Part shown: in pieces, positions 16,980 to 18,570 of the stretch | Numbering within the stretch: the first letter of the stretch is position 1 | Layout of the letters: the number at the start of each line of letters is the position of its first letter | From: Terana coerulea | Taxonomy: Eukaryota; Basidiomycota; Agaricomycetes; Polyporales; Phanerochaetaceae | Direction: 5' to 3' | DNA length: 18,570 nucleotides | Assembly: GCA_024811115.1 (NCBI GenBank) | Contig: JAKOGH010000558.1 | Location: forward strand, 1-18,570 | Position numbers and translations under genes: made by a program | The notes under the pieces: model-generated | What the model was told of the DNA's origin: nothing | The model's input: only the letters and a program-made list of their open reading frames with translations | The model's database searches: none

Positions 16980-18570
16980 ATGCAGGCCTTGTTCAATCTC
17001 CTCACCTTTCTCGCTGTCGTCGCGTCCGCATCCGCATCCCTCGTCTTTCACGAGGCGCGGTCGGCGCCGCCAAATGGGTTCGTGAGCAAAGGTGCTGCGC
17101 CTGCCGACCAGACCATCGACCTTCGCATCGGCCTCGTATCCAGCAACATTGGTGGCCTGAACGACAAGCTGATGTCCATCAGCACCCCAGGCGGCGCTGA
17201 GTTCAGACAGTGGCTGTCTGCCGGTACGTCATCCTAACCTTGTCTAATGACAGCATGCTGATATCGCGTAGATGAGGTCAAGGCGTTTATGCAACCAACA
17301 TCTGCGACCCTTGCCGCGTTCAACGCGTTCGCAGAGGCGAACAATCTCAAGACAACCAACGTGTCGCCAAACGGCGAGTGGGTGTCGTTCACGACGACGG
17401 TCGGGCACGCGAACACGCTGTTCGGTGCCAACTTCGAGGTTTTCACGCATGATGCCATGGTAGAGCCGCTTGTGCGCACGCTCTCCGTGTCCCTTCCCGA
17501 GGAGCTTGTTGGCCATGTCGACGTCGTGCACCCGACGACCTCATTCGAGGACCCAAACGTCCGTCTCATGCCTGTCGCGACAACGATCGTTGAGCGCTCT
17601 GCAATCCCTGCCGCTTGCAATTCGACGATTACTCCTAAATGTCTCCAGGGAATCTACGGGATCCCAGCGGCCCCGGCCGTCAAGAGGAGTAATACACTCC
17701 TTGTGACCGCGTACGTGGAAGAGTTCGCCCAGCGTGCGGATTTGAAGGTACGTCAGCGGTTGTGACGTTCAAGTATATCCTAACCATGCTCCCCACAACA
17801 GAGCTTCTTGACGCAGTTCCGCCCGGATATAAACCCTGATACAACCTCCATCCTCAAGTCAGTCGACAACGGTACCGACCCGCAAGGTGTCGATGAGTCT
17901 GGGTATGCTGCCGACGCCGTTGTAGAGCAATGTTACTGACGCCTCTGCTTTCGACAGCTCGGAAGCGAACCTGGATATTCAATACACCGTTGGAGTGGCC
18001 ACGGGTGTACCTGTCACCTTCCTGTCTAACGGCAACGACGACTTCCTTACTGCCCTCCAAGACACCGCCACGTTCCTCTCAGCCGTGAACAACCCACCGT
18101 CGGCTATGACCACGTCCTACGGCATCGGCGAGGATACGATTTCCTCCAGTGCGGCTACGTGAATATTTCACAACGTCCGAACTGATATCACTAATATTAA
18201 CGTAACATATTCCACAGTAAGATCTGCAATACCTACCAGGCTCTCGGTGCGCGAGGTATCTCGGTCATTAACGCATCGGGCGACGGCGGAGTGCGGGGAA
18301 ATCACGACTCCCTGGACGAGTGTGCATCGAACACCTTTCTTCCCGTCTTCCCCGCATCGTGCCCATTCATGACCGCCGTCGGCTCGACGATCGGCGTGCA
18401 ACCCGAGCGGGCGATCAACTTCACGGGCGGCGGCTTCTCGACTTTCTCACACGGCCTTCCTACCAGTCTGCCGTCGTCCCGCGGTTCCTCGATACCCTGC
18501 CGTCTGATTTTCCCGGCGTGTTTAACAGGAACGGGCGTGGGTATCCTGACGTACGTTGTGTGCTGCACAC
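16980..18570 (+). CDS. Secreted sedolisin-family tripeptidyl peptidase (S53), 5' part
   Basis: Exons 16980-17223, 17272-17747, 17802-17902, 17958-18158 and 18218 onward; introns of 48-59 bases, all phases agree. Residues 1-20 are a signal peptide (ALFNLLTFLAVVASASAS). Next comes the S53 prodomain to about residue 190 (SADEVKAFMQPTSATLAAF, FGANFEVFTH), then the start of the catalytic domain (CLQGIYGIP). The catalytic Glu and Asp are visible in SEANLDIQY (E276, D280) and the oxyanion Asp in NASGDGG (D363), followed by FPASCPFMTAVGST. The catalytic Ser motif lies beyond the window. Family members are acid-active extracellular peptidases releasing tripeptides from N-termini. Oddity: after GGGFS (about 18440) the family sequence continues one base out of frame (YQSAVVPRFLDTLPSDFPGV, then NRNGRGYPD), implying a one-base loss near 18440-18445. 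A donor GTACGT follows at 18551. Confidence 0.88.

Overview
The window looks like nuclear DNA of a basidiomycete fungus, most likely a wood-decay polypore (Polyporales). Genes are split by 46-99 base introns with GT(A/G)NG donors, promoters carry TATA or CT-rich leaders, and one multicopy protein family here resembles uncharacterised proteins I remember only from polypore genomes. No rRNA, tRNA, CRISPR or bacterial-type operon is visible.

Layout. 1-1570: no convincing gene, but 478-930 is one copy of a duplicated segment. 1578-2655 (+): TATA box and gene for a secreted histidine-rich protein (His-1). 2896-4297 (-): intact copy A of the family I call GFLYY after its most conserved core. 4988-6084 (-): six-exon gene of unknown family, 262 residues. 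6287-7299 (+): GFLYY copy B, an internally deleted relic. 8304-11009 (+): a second His-rich gene, apparently split by an insertion of about 1.07 kb, with decayed frames and a repeat-filled last intron. 11808-12618 (-): F-box protein gene. 12836-14259 (+): GFLYY copy C. 14430-14870: second copy of the duplicated segment. 15396-15911 (+): relic of a further His-rich gene. 16274-16557: doubtful small two-exon ORF. 16980-18570 (+): 5' part of a secreted sedolisin (S53) tripeptidyl peptidase that runs off the window.

The main story is local duplication and decay. Three GFLYY copies share an upstream block ending about 75-85 bases before the start codon. The His-rich copies share TATA box, 5'-UTR intron position and first-exon length. 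GFLYY and His-rich copies alternate, and the extra duplicated segment lies about 1.2-1.4 kb upstream of two His-rich copies. Single-base frameshifts interrupt His-1, the F-box gene and the peptidase, so either this locus is decaying or the assembly carries indel errors. No function is known to me for the GFLYY or 262-residue proteins. The His-rich proteins may bind metal ions (inference from composition). The peptidase would act on peptides outside the cell.
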